Part shown: one piece after another, positions 12,801 to 23,781 of the stretch | Layout of the letters: each line of letters begins with the position of its first letter | Numbering within the stretch: the first letter of the stretch is position 1 | Assembly (NCBI GenBank): GCA_030272155.1 | Contig: CP126191.1 | Coordinates: forward strand, 7,524,501 to 7,588,500 | Length of the DNA stretch: 64,000 nucleotides | From: Tetradesmus obliquus | Taxonomy: Eukaryota; Chlorophyta; Chlorophyceae; Sphaeropleales; Scenedesmaceae | Reading direction: 5' to 3' | Notes under the pieces: model-generated | Seen by the model: only the letters and a program-made list of their open reading frames with translations | What the model was told of the DNA's origin: nothing | The model's database searches: none | Translations under genes and position numbers: made by a program

Positions 12801-13396
12801 TTGCTGCTGTGCCCCTGCTGTCCTGCCTGCCTGTCCTGCAGGGGGACGCTCCGGCAGTGCTCATTGTGGAGGGAGAGCTGGACAAACTGTCAGTGGAGGA
12901 GGCCACGGGCGCAACAGCCGTCCTTAGCGTGCCCGCAGGAGCATCAGCACCCCCAGCATCCCGCCAGCAGCAGCAGCAGCCGGACGCCGCACAGGCATCC
13001 ACCGCCAGCGCCGCCAGTAGCAGCAGCAGCAGCAGCCAGTCCCTTGCTTGGGGTGACCGGAAGTATGCCTATGTGCAGCATGCCCTGCCGCTGCTGCAGC
13101 ACTGCTCACATATAGTAATTGGCGTGGATGCTGACGCTGCAGGCTGGCACACCGCGCAGCAGCTGGCAGACAGGCTGGGCAGGGGCCGCTGCTGGTACCT
13201 TGCCTGGCCAGCTGCAGGGCCGGCAGGGGCAGCAGCGCTGCAGCGGGTTGCCGCTGCTGCTGCTGCCGAGGGCATTCAGATGGATGTTGCTGCGGGGCTC
13301 GGCTGCAAGGATGCAAATGACCTGCTGCTGTGCTACGGCAAGCGGGTGCTGGCACTGTATGTGCATGAAGCGCCTGTGCCTTTTCCGCTGCAATGA
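9816..13396 (+). CDS. TWINKLE-derived primase without helicase (zinc finger plus intact TOPRIM)
   Basis: Exons 9816-11687, 11892-12025, 12315-12459 and 12842-13396 join in frame (about 901 aa; 868 if translation starts at the ATG at 9915, whose product MVTSLHSQAHHLQAALRR looks more like a transit peptide). Residues 35-520 are low complexity (Gln, Ser, Ala). Near 545-577 a primase zinc finger is clear: CPHC, 20-odd residues, then CHRATC. After it come RQLLDWLGSRGISQAVLHRN and HIAFPFFSGGRVVNIKYRA, typical of the T7-like and TWINKLE primase core. The TOPRIM has both catalytic sites: LIVEGELDKLSVEEA (about 724-738) and IVIGVDADAAG (aspartates about 813 and 815), followed by CKDANDLL. The protein ends 40 residues later with no helicase domain, like Arabidopsis TWINKY. 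Inferred role: organellar RNA primase working with the helicase-only paralogue encoded head-to-head. Confidence 0.88.
10822..10959 (+). repeat. 69-bp in-frame tandem duplication within the primase gene
   Basis: Two adjacent 69-bp units encode near-identical 23-residue blocks, DVAVLEVAAPRTRRRRTSTA and DVAVLEVAAARTRRRRTSTA plus three residues each. They lie in the low-complexity linker before the zinc finger. The repeated Arg-rich patch could contact nucleic acid or be a second basic targeting signal; that is inference. Confidence 0.85.
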
Positions 13397-15577
13397 ATGA
13401 TGATGGCAGCTGCGCTTGAGTAGCACAGAATCACCACGTTGGGGGATGGTTTGGCAGTTGATTGGTGGATGTTTGCAGTGTGCATGGCTTGCGCCTGCGC
13501 AACTGCTGAGGCATCAAGGTTGCAGTAGCACGGGTGCACACATTATGTGAATGTTGCTGAAGGCGCTAGTGTATAGAGGCTAAGATATGCATGAATGTGT
13601 AGTTTATTCTGCTGTGAGTACAGTGCAGTTGAACGCAGGCAGTTGAATGCTGATAAATCTTGACGCTTGTGCAGTATTGTTGTACGCTGTGAGCTTGTAC
13701 AAGAGAGGTATTGCACCTCATGCCACTACATCAGAGGGGTGCAGCGGGGGGACACCAGCCACTTGCAGGAGAGGCTGGCTGGTTGCATCACTCATGTTCG
13801 GCCAGTCGATTCAATGCTGCCTGAAGAGAGGCAGCTTCAGAGAATGTGCGGTCAGGAGTATCTTTATGCACGGTGTTCTGCATTGCCAGAGTTGCAGAGG
13901 TTTGCTTGCTGATGGCATACCATGCTGTTACACATGCGGCACAGTGCTGGTGCGCGTGGCGCCACGCCGACAGGGGTTTCAACCACTGTGGTTCAGGTTC
14001 AGCCAAGCAAAGGCCAGCGCAAGGTTTTTCTGGGCGCAAGGTTCATCTGGGCGAAGGTGCACATCAGCAACGTACTCCTCAGACACCACAATGCATTGCG
14101 GGCATGCTGGCTGTGGAAAATGTCGGGTTTGGCTGGCTTGCAAGCTAATTGGGTAGGGGCAGAGACGGTGTCTGTTGCTGCTGCGCATGGTTGTTGGCGC
14201 TGCATGGGTGCGGGTTCAGCTGCCAGGGGGTTTGCTACTAGCTGCTGGGTTGCAGGGGACGTTAAATTATGGTGTGGCGGCAACCTGTGCCCTGCCTGCG
14301 GCGCATCATTTGTGAAATCAGCGACGGCCGCAGCCGCAGTGCTGCACAGGGCTGATGCATGGCTGCTGAGCTGGGCCCTCAAAGACCCTCTGCGAGAGCG
14401 CCAGCTGCAGCTACTGCTGCCCTGTGTGATGGTCAAGCCTTGTGGGCATTTTTGCCATTGCAATTGTGCTCACGGTATCTTGAGCCAGGCAGCAGTGCAC
14501 CTGCCACGAGGTTTACGTGTGCTCCACTGTATGTACTATTTACATCCACAAGCTGTGGCATACATGCAGCATGGTTGTATGCAGGAATCAAACCACATGC
14601 CATTGCACCTCTTGACCACGCTTGACTATAATGCGTGAAATGCATTGTGCAACGGTCGCCGCCATTCAACTCGCGCTGCGGCATCTGCCCAAACACCCCA
14701 ATGCAGCGAGCAAACATGTACGGCAGCGCTGCTGTACGCGCTAGCTGCTCACTTGAGCAGCACGAGGGCATGGTGCCCCACCAATTGGCTTGCAAGCCTG
14801 CATACACCTCGCAGCCCTGCTATAGCAGCGGTTCTGCTACTAGCAGGGAACAGGCAAATTCTCTTTGAGGATGCGTGGCTTATGACCACCAACACCACCA
14901 CACTGTGAGCGCCCAGACAGACACCACGTCTCACAAGCAATTAATCCGCTGCTGGCAGCTCTGCTGAGCGCACACTGCCGGGGCAGCGATGCAGCAACTG
15001 CGTGTGCAAGTGCCTGAGTCACTACGCGTGCATCCTTCCTTCTGCCGTTGCAGCACACGCGGCAGGCACAACACAGCACGGGCTGCCACACACTGCTACT
15101 TCATTGCTGCTGCAGAAACCCCACAGGGGTGCACCAGGTCAGCCATAAAAAGCCAGGCATTGGACACAGGCACCCTACAAAGCATGAAATACACAATGGG
15201 CGATCCAACACACTCTCTACTCTGCTGTCACGCAGAGCATGCATAACGTCACTGCACGCAGTCCTACTGCACACTACCCACAAGCAAGGGAGGCACATGC
15301 AGCTGCAAGCACACGCCTCCCCTTCTGCCGCATGCAGCCCCCCCTCTCTGCCTTCTCTCCACACGCGCTCACGGAGTAGTGACGTCTTACTCCACCAAAC
15401 TCTTCAGATGAATTGGACCCAGCCCCGTCCTACACCAGCTACGCTACAACCAAAGCAAGCAAACACCCCGGCAATACTCACGCCCCGACACACACCGCTC
15501 ACATAGCACACACACTCCGCCGCAATTGCAGCAGCACATCATCAGCAGCTACACAACGTGTCACACCGCATACTGCC
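13397..15577. other. Intergenic, with an unproven zinc-ribbon-like reading frame
   Basis: Most of this is unassigned. On the plus strand, 13870-13960 encodes CQSCRGLLADGIPCCYTCG, which has CxxC spacing like a zinc ribbon. At 14255-14490, after a possible acceptor, there is LCPACGASF and later KPCGHFCHCNC. TGC (Cys) codons are abundant in every frame of this genome, so chance is a serious alternative. I could not assemble a spliced gene. Confidence 0.25.
14135..14798. repeat. Imperfect inverted repeat of about 25 bp, arms 615 bp apart
   Basis: The 26 bases at 14135-14160 (starting GGCTTGCAAGC) match the reverse complement of 14775-14798 with one substitution and a small indel. The interval could be a small non-autonomous element, but no target-site duplication is evident. 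Confidence 0.4.
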
Positions 15578-16474
15578 TCAGCCCAGGGTGTATGACTCCT
15601 TGTCCAGGTTGATGACTGTGCTCTTGATCTTGGTCATCATCGCCAGGCTGTTCTTGATGCCCTGGCTGCCAATGCCGCTGTCCCTGAACCCCTGGAAAGG
15701 GAAGTGGTCCGGCCCGCGCGCAGGCGCCGCATTCACCTGCACCGTACCCGTCTGCATTGCGTCGCTCACGCGCATGGCAGTGTTGATGTCACGAGTGAAC
15801 ACGCAGCCCTGCAGGCCCAGGTTGCTGCTGTTGCAGTGGTGCACGGCCTCATCAATGCTGCCCACACGCAGCACAGGCAGCACAGGGCCAAACGGCTCCT
15901 CCCATGCGATGCGCATGTCTGGCGTCACGTGGTCGAGCAGCACGGGCGCAATGAGGTTGTTCTCGCGGCGCCACTCGGTGAGGAACTGTGCGCCCTTCTC
16001 GCGCGCATCCTCCACCAGGCCCTGCGGCAGCGCACAACAGCGCAGAATAGAAAAGGAGGATATTAGTTCACAGCCGCGCTACGGTAATGTTCACGGCTGC
16101 GCTTCACAGCACAACCAGAAGGTGAAGCAGCCGCGCAATTGCTGCTGCTCACCATCCCCGCTGCTTCAGGTTATTGGCGTTATGCTTGCATCGCTCACCG
16201 CTGGCAACCCTGCTGATCCGCGTCCCTGCTAAAGCCTATATAACTGTCTCCTTTTGCTGATGTTGATACCCTTGCCATCAACAGCACCGCTGCTGCTGCT
16301 GCTGTTGCTGCTGCTGCGCACCTGGATGAAGTTAGCGCTGGCCTCGCTGACCACTGGCGTGATGTCTGCGTTGTCCTCCGGCCGCCCCACACTCAGCTTG
16401 GCCACGCCCGCATGCACCTTGGCCACCAGCTCATCAGCAATGTCCTGCATCGCCAGCACCACCTGCCAGCCCCC

Positions 16475-16516
<42 letters not shown>

Positions 16517-18744
16517 ACACCACTATCGTTTCCAGTCTTGCAAGCACCACCATATTGCACTTGCAGGACCTCATGCTGCCAGCGCAATTACAGCTGCTGT
16601 CGCTGTCTGTACACATGCACGCCACCAACACAAACAGCGCATCCCAGCCACAACCACAGCCATCCAGCTGTCATCAACACCAGCAAGCAACATCCTCACC
16701 CCCGCAGTCCCTGCGCACCTTGACTGCCGTGCAGCGCTGCCCGCTGTAGCTGAAGCCTCCCTTCACAATGTGGCTAGCCGCCAAGTCCAGGTCAGCATCG
16801 CTGCACACGATGCATGCATCCTTGCCGCCCAGCTCCATCTGCAGCGGCACCATGCCGGCCTTGTGGCTGATGGAGATGCCTGTGTCGCCGCCGGTGAAGC
16901 TGATGCAGTTCACGGCAGGGTGCGTGGTGAGGAAGTCGCCGATCTCGCTGCCCTTGCCTGCGGCAGCAGCAGCAGCAGCAGCGAAGTGGGGACACAGCAG
17001 AGAGGGCCGCACAGTGAGCAACCGGTCTGGTAACAGCAACGCAACATGGCTTGGAAGTGTAAATTAGCAACAAAGTGGCTGATGAGCTCACAGCTACACA
17101 GCACGGCAGCCTCTCCTGTAAGCAAGCAAGCAAGCAGCACAGTTCGACCACATCCCGCACATCAGCTGCACCCCTCGCCCATCGTGCTGCATGCACCTGC
17201 CCTGCTGCCACACCCTCGCCCATCGTGCTGCATGCACCTGCCCTGCTGCCACACCCTTACTCCCACGCACCTGTGATCACGTTCACCACGCCAGCTGGCA
17301 GCCCCGCTGCCGCAAAGCAGGCCAGCATGTGTATGCCCGCCACCACTCCCTGGCTAGGCGGCTTGAGCACCACTGCATTGCCAGCCATCAGCGACGGCGC
17401 CAGCTTGCTCACTGCCAGGTTCACCGGATAGTTGAAGGGCGGGATGCACAGCACCACACCCAGCGGCACCTTGGACACCAGGCACAGCTTGTTGCGCGGC
17501 TGGCCTGGGAAGCTGTCTGAGGTGAGCAGCTGGCCCTCGCCCAGGGAGCGCAGGCCCTCCTCGGCAGTGTAGTCGATGAGGTCGGCGGAGCGGATGACCT
17601 CTGCAGTAGAAACATTTGAACATGTGGAGACGGGTGAAACGCTTGAGGTGTGTGTGAGGAGGCGGCAGAGCCGAGCACAAGGTTGCACACTGGTGGTGTG
17701 GCTGAAACCTTACAAGCGTGCGAGTAAGGTGCATCACAGCAGCAGCTATGGACAGCTGCTAAGCCATGCACCTGCTAGGACTGCCGCTGTTGCTGTTGTT
17801 TGTGAAGCACCAGCTGCCACTGCTGCTCTTGCTGTTCACTCAGATACGGTGCATGCCCTACTGCCTTTGATTTCAAAGCCCGACAGGCCATGGCATTGCC
17901 ATGCCGAAGCCACTGGTATTGTCACTGCTGCTGCTCCAAGCATCGTTCGCGCGTGATACCGTCGCGCTCATGATATACCAAGCATCTGTGATGCAAACAA
18001 CAGCAGCCTGCTGCTGCTGCTGAGCTGCTGCACGCACCTGTGAGTGCATCCTTGGCTGGCTTTGCAATCTCCTTCACCAGGCAATCAGCCATGGGCTGCG
18101 CGTTCTGCCGCATCAGCACCGCCACCTTGTGCAGGTACTCTGCACGCTTCCACAGCGGCGTCTTCGCCCATGACAGCTGCGCGGCCTTCGCTGCTGCAAA
18201 CACATTGTTGACCTCCTCCTGCGTGCAGGCCTGCACCTGGTAGTCCTTCTGCAGGGTGGAAGGGTTTGTCACTGGCACTGTCTTGCCTGAGGAGGACTCC
18301 AGCCACTGTCCATTGCAGAAGTATTTGTAAGCTCCGCTGGAGGCCTTGATGTGTGCTGCAGGTACACAGATGTGCAAGTGAAGCCGCGCAAGGCCCAGGG
18401 CAGGGGAAAGTTGCAGCACAAGGTCAGATGCAAGATGAGCTGCGAAAAGAGGCGCAGAACGTGGCTTGATGCCTTGTACATGGTATTGTGAACACAATTG
18501 TCCGCAAAAAGCGTGCAGCACGGGATGAGAGTGTGTGCAGTGCGAGCTGCCGGCAAAAACTTGTGCAGAAGCAGCAGCAGCCTGGCTGCCACCGGCAAGT
18601 CAGCTCATTGGTGAATTGCCTGAACAGAGCGGTGTGTACAGTTATTTGTGCAGTAACTATGCTCTGATCTTCACATGCATGCGTTTAAGTTGTAAGCGCC
18701 CACCACCGCGCAGGAACTACCCACGCACCGTAGAACTCCGCCAT
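15578..18744 (-). CDS. GAPN: NADP-dependent non-phosphorylating glyceraldehyde-3-phosphate dehydrogenase
   Basis: Six exons: 18744-18729 (only 16 coding nt), 18355-18038, 17600-17271, 16957-16719, 16462-16322, 16021-15578. They give 495 aa, the normal length of the family, with every phase matching. The enzyme is an ALDH-superfamily member that oxidises glyceraldehyde-3-phosphate directly to 3-phosphoglycerate, making NADPH in the cytosol and bypassing GAPDH/PGK. Diagnostic stretches: [83 protein letters not shown], the catalytic Glu in [10 protein letters not shown], the catalytic Cys in SGQRCTAVK, and [13 protein letters not shown]. The start MAEFY is chosen because its phase-1 donor (G|GTGCGT) fits the next exon and no transit peptide is expected. 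Nothing looks broken. Confidence 0.95.
16478..16514. repeat. (CAG)n microsatellite in a GAPN intron
   Basis: About eleven uninterrupted CAG/GCA triplets lie just upstream (in gene sense) of the fifth coding exon. Such runs are common throughout this window in exons and introns alike. Confidence 0.9.
17174..17255. repeat. 41-bp perfect tandem duplication in a GAPN intron
   Basis: The unit beginning CTCGCCCATCGTGCTGCATG occurs twice back to back (17174-17214 and 17215-17255), 15 bp from the donor of the third coding exon. It is a simple recent duplication in intron sequence. Confidence 0.9.
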
Positions 18745-20189
18745 GTTGGAGCGAGCGCTGCTGAAGCTTCTGATTTGAGCAGCAGCTGCTGCTCCTGGTA
18801 AAATTATGTGACTAAGCGTGGGTCCACTAAGTCCAGCGAGCTGCGAACTAAAAATCGAAGCAGCAGCAGACAACATGCGTGCACAGGCCCCTGCAGGCCA
18901 AACAACTGTACAAAGATTGCACAAAGCAGTAATTGAAGCTGATGTTGAGCCTGCAACGGTTATCCAGGCTCCTTGGCACCTCGCCAGAAACCCTGCTTGC
19001 TAGCTGACATCTGATCCTGGTGACCTATTGCGCTACTTAGCCTGATGACCTTGTCTGGTATGTCGTGCATACTGACACCGTTCCTGCGCGTGTTTTATGC
19101 ACCTGGTTATCCCGATAGCAGACGGCATGCTGCACCATGGTGCCCGGCAGTACTGCCTACTAGCAGGTGGATGTGACCATGTAGCCAGGAACATCTCCAT
19201 CGGCCGTATCACTAAGACGGAAGCATGCAGGCAGAGCTGCTACATTCTGCTGGCAAGCACTGTGATAATTTTAGGGATGCACAAGCCTGTGAGAAAACCC
19301 TGGCAGCCACTCTGCACTGCAGGTTGATGCATGCACGTTCTCAACGTGGTAAGTTACCAGCATAGGTCAACCAGCGTGCCTGAACACAGGATCATGCCTT
19401 AAGTGTGGTGCCAGCAACAACACTGTATGCCTGCAGGTGCTGTGCTGTTGAGAAGTAAATGCCATGCCACGGCGGGCTGCAGGAATTTCAGCCGCTTCAG
19501 TGCATCGAAGCTGCTTGATGATGGCATGTGCTCTGAATAAAACGATTCAAAACGGTCAGTCACCAAAAGAATATCAGTCATAACTTAAAACTGCGACATG
19601 TGCATCCAATGAAATCGGGGTATGCAGCACCAGCGCGCAGAATCCGCAGCATCATTGCTAGCAGTGAGAGCGATCTGCCCACCGGTCGCAGCACTGAGAG
19701 CAAACCTTGTGCACACATACAAGGCACTGGCACACAATGACAGCATCCCATCTGCAAGTAGTTTAGTGACTACACCATTCCTTCTGCTGTCGTACCAGCG
19801 TCCTGCAGCGCCTGCGCCAGTCTAGGCATACAGCCTGCCTGCACAGATGCCTACCTACTCATCTGGCAAAGGTCATCTGGCAAAGGTCTTCTGAAGTCAA
19901 CACATAAGCTGCTCCACACCGTATACACACAGAAACATACATAAACCGCCGACCCCCTGGCATGCAGAGAGGCCTCGCAGATCCGGACGCCCACCTGCTG
20001 ACATTTTCTGCACTGCAGCGCCATAACAAAAGAGGCTACCCTGCACATTACCCCTCCCAGTATCTTCAAAGCACACTGCATAGCAAGCCAAAACCTCTCT
20101 GCATTGTGCAGCCTGTCCTACGCGCCCACCCTGCGACCCTGCCTACCCACCCGCCTGAACTACAGCCTCCACCCCACCCCACCCAGCTG
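18745..20189. other. Intergenic; no supported gene
   Basis: It holds the 5' side of GAPN and the 3' side of the SEC14 gene. Short frames exist on both strands but none shows a domain, a transit peptide or matched splice sites. Composition is less triplet-rich than the genes. Confidence 0.4.
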
Positions 20190-23100
20190 CTAGCAGATCA
20201 CGCATCCGCGGCAGCACCTGTCGCGCTTCTTCGCCTCATCCGCCTGCCAGCTGAGCTCCTGCGCGCGCAGCAGCAGCTCCATGCCCTCCTCCAGCACCTC
20301 CAGCCGCTGCAGCACACCACCGCCGCTGGTGCGCGGCGGCGCCAGGCGGCCCTGCAGGCGCGCTGTGGCGTTGGCGGGCATGTAGCCCTTGAGCCGCTGC
20401 ATCTGCTGCCCGTACAGCCCCTCCAGCGACGACAGCCGCTCCAGAAGCGAGCTCTGCCTGCTCATCCAAAGCGACAAGAGACAAGGCGGGACACATTGGC
20501 AGATAGGCAGGATGGTTGCTATTTCACGAAGCAGCAGCAAATGAGCTGTTCAAGCTGAGTTGAGCAGCTTCATGACGTTCTGGAAATCCCAAAACTTGGC
20601 CTCTGCCTGTACAGCCCATGCAGTACAAAACTTGTTTTGCTATTTGCTGTGCACAACAATCTGATTTGTATGTGCGTTTTGTTTGTACGTTGCAATGCGC
20701 TTTCATGCAGCCAGCCAGACACACTCACTTGTGTGCATTGATGGCTGCAATGGTGAGCATGCTGCCGTGCTGCTGCACGCTGCTGCTGGCTTCGCCTGGC
20801 GTGGCATCCCCCACGCCCGCCTCCTCCGCTGCTGACAGGCTGGAGCGCGCTGGCCCACTGCCAGGCACCCACGCGCCCGAGCCTGCATGCGACAGCAGCG
20901 GCTCAGAGGGAGCCGTGCTGCTGCTGATGGACACAAAGGACGCCTCAGACCTGCAGCACAACACAAGCAGCAGCAGCAGCAGCAGCAGCAGCCAATGTCA
21001 AACTCAGCAGCAGCGCCCAAGCCTCAGAGGTACCAGCAGTGCGCAAGTTACAACCCGCCACCAACCCTGCAAGCAGCTTGCACTCCTGCCAGCTGTCATC
21101 AACAAAGCGCCCCGAAGCACCACCGCCGCGGCCCCTCACCGTGGCGAGTGGTAGCCCTCGCCGTCCTCCAGCTGCAGCACCACCTCGCCCATGCCGGACA
21201 GCGTGGCCATGCGCTTGAGCGCCTTGCACGCCACCGGCAGGCTGCCCTCCATGCGCCGCAGCACCTCGGGGTCGCTCCACGGCCCGCAGTCGTCCAGCAG
21301 CGTGCCCTTGCTGGTGCCGCCCAGCCACTCCGGCAGGTTCTCTGGCGCCACCCACTCCAGCAGGTCCTTCTGGTAGTTGGTCTGGCAGATCTGCGCCCAG
21401 GCAGTGAAGAGAGGGGCTGAATACAATACGCATAAGTGGCATTGGCAGCTCATAGCTACACCTGCAGCACTGTCTGGGGTGATGTGCTACGATGGCAGCA
21501 GCTGTCACGCAGAAGCTGCATGCTGCCACAGTTCACAGCTTAAATGCAGACAGAGCAACTGTCACCAGCTTCGTGAATTGTGTCACAACACAGCACAGCT
21601 TGACATGTCATAAACCAACATCCGACCCCCAAACCACGCACCTGGATCTTGGACAGCGTGCGCGGGTTGAGCAGCGGCTTGACCAGGCCCCAGATGGCCT
21701 TGAACACGAAGGGCGCGTTGATGATGCAGATGCGGCCCAGCATCTCCGGGTAGTTGTCCTGGTCATACTTGGTCAGCGTGGACATCAGCCGCTTCACCTC
21801 GCCAGACAGGTGGCTCATGCCCACGCCTGCACACGGCAACGCACACATGCACCAGATTTGGAAGGGGCAAGTGGCGATAAAGATGCAAATGGACGCACCG
21901 CTCTGGACACATAAGCAAGCAGCTGATATGGTGAAAATGTATCCGGTCTTCCACACATCACCAGCACAACGGAATCTGCACTGAAGTACGTATCGCTCCG
22001 GCAAGTGATACACCTGCTCACCACACATTCTGCTTCCTGCAATCCTGTTGTGTAGTTAAGCAGTCCATCCTGTACATCACCAGGCGTTCCCCAAGCAGCA
22101 CAGCAGTCGGCGCAACACCCTGCTCACCCTTTACGTCCATGATGCCAAACGTCTGGTCTATCTGCCGCCCCTGCAGCTTGCTGCAGATGGGCATGATGAC
22201 CTTGCCGCAGCGCTCATATTCCTGGATGTGAAACTTGATCATGCGCTCCTCCGTGGTGATCTGCTTCAGGGTGCCGATGTCGATCTTGCCCAGCAGCTGG
22301 ATGTAGATTGGCCGACCCTGCAGGACATGCAGTGGGGGCGTCACAGAGCAGGTGATTGCGATGTTTACAATGGCTGGCATGCTCAGAAGTGCAGTACACA
22401 TGCGCTGCATGCTGCACTAAATGGTTTTGGCAACTCCCTGTGTCCAAAGGTGTCCTGCAAGGCCTGCTTGCCTACAGCTGCACAATGTTCATGCCAACTA
22501 CCCCACATCTGTTTGCTAAAGCGTAGCACAGCGTAGCCCATACGGCTCCGCAGCTGCGACCATGCAGCTGCCAGCTGCTGTTCTGCCTCCATGCCTAGCG
22601 AAACCGGCAGCTCTGTGCAAGTCATTGTATGACCACAGCTGCTTTCCGAAGCTACAGTGGCTGCCTTTCAAGCTGTCCTGCAAGCGCTGCCAGCTGCTGC
22701 ATGGCTGTCGGTGGCAGCTGCCGCCCTGTGCACACACCAATTTGTCCGTCTTATGATAGCCCTGAGGGTACGCCATGAGGAACTGCTCCCGCTCATGGAA
22801 CACAAAGTTCTCCAGGATGTTGTCCACATCATATTCCTTCCGCCACTCTATTGTGTCCAGCCACATCTTGACAGCCTTGTCATAGATGTAGTTGCGTGCT
22901 CGCAGGAACCGCAGCAGCGTGTAGTAATCTGCACAACGTAGCGGGACACAAAGCAGCCAGGCTGTGTTGCTCAGGCATGACGGACTTGGCTGAAAAATGC
23001 ATGGCGCATGAGCAACAGCCATGGGAGTGCCTGCCGTTTGCTGAGGTGCAAGTCACTGTTGCCCAAGAAGATGGGTGTCAAGGTCTGCTGGAAGCAGCAA

Positions 23101-23781
23101 ATAACTGCTACTGTACAAACTTGGATGGCGTGGCAGGCTGTGACTGCAATTCAACGTAGCCTGCACTGCATGTTTCTGCTCTCTGGCGAGCTTGGTGCTT
23201 ATGTTCCTCCCCACGTGGCAGTCGCTGTCTTCATGAATCACGACACAGCTGCTGTGCCGCTGCCAACGACTGCCACAGTGTATTATGCTTGCCGTTGCTG
23301 TGTAGCCAGCCTGCCACATATACTGTCTCAGCGGCGGCGCAACAACACAAACGCATGCTGGCGGTGGCCTGCCAACACTGTGCTTGTTCAAGACAGCTAA
23401 GCACTCACCATGGTCCTCTCTGCGCCAAGCATTGTGTTCTACCAGGATGCGCCTGAAGTGCTCCACATGATTCTCCTACAGGTACCAGCAGCAGAACACA
23501 CCTCTTCATGAGCAACTGTACATCTGACACGTGTGCAGCATAAGCAGCAGCACCAGGCCAACTGTCAGGTGCAACTGTTGGCCTAGCGTGCATGCTGCTG
23601 ACTCTTTATGCTCTGTGGCCGCTCAAGAGCAACATCACTGCACCATCCAGCCTGTGAGTGTTGAGCCAGCATCCCTGCTTGCCTGCTCAACGGCGTTCAG
23701 GCCCCAGTCGTCTATGCCCTCCTTGGGTGGGTAGGGCATGTACCCCTGGAACTTCAAGGGACCCTCCTCGTCTTTCGTCAT
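20190..23781 (-). CDS. SEC14-like phosphatidylinositol-transfer protein (CRAL-TRIO) with C-terminal coil and CaaX-like end
   Basis: Eight exons: 23781-23683, 23475-23409, 22928-22738, 22317-22128, 21826-21642, 21390-21140, 20950-20729, 20457-20190; 490 aa, phases consistent. The N-terminus MTKDEEGPLKFQGYMPYPPK is followed by a CRAL-TRIO-N helix region (DYYTLLRFLRARNYIYDKAV). The lipid-binding domain has GRPIYIQLLGKIDIG, FGIMDVKGVGMSHLSG, YPEMLGRICIINAPFVFKAI, NPRTLSKIQ, and LPEWLGGTSKG. Such proteins bind and present phosphatidylinositol or phosphatidylcholine. After the domain comes a Ser-rich linker, then a coiled segment (SLLERLSSLEGLYGQQMQRL). The protein ends CCRGCVIC, a plausible prenylation CaaX box with extra cysteines, suggesting membrane anchoring (inference). 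The first intron seems to use a GC donor (CAG|GCAAGC), since no GT nearby keeps the frame. Confidence 0.9.

Noticed and set aside
13390..13510. C-box-like ATGATGA just after the primase stop codon
   Set aside because: The nearest CTGA is more than 100 bases away and no terminal stem closes it.
16254..17033. Long plus-strand open frame (259 codons)
   Set aside because: It lies antisense to GAPN exons and intron repeats; its composition follows the CAG run and the complement of GAPN codons.
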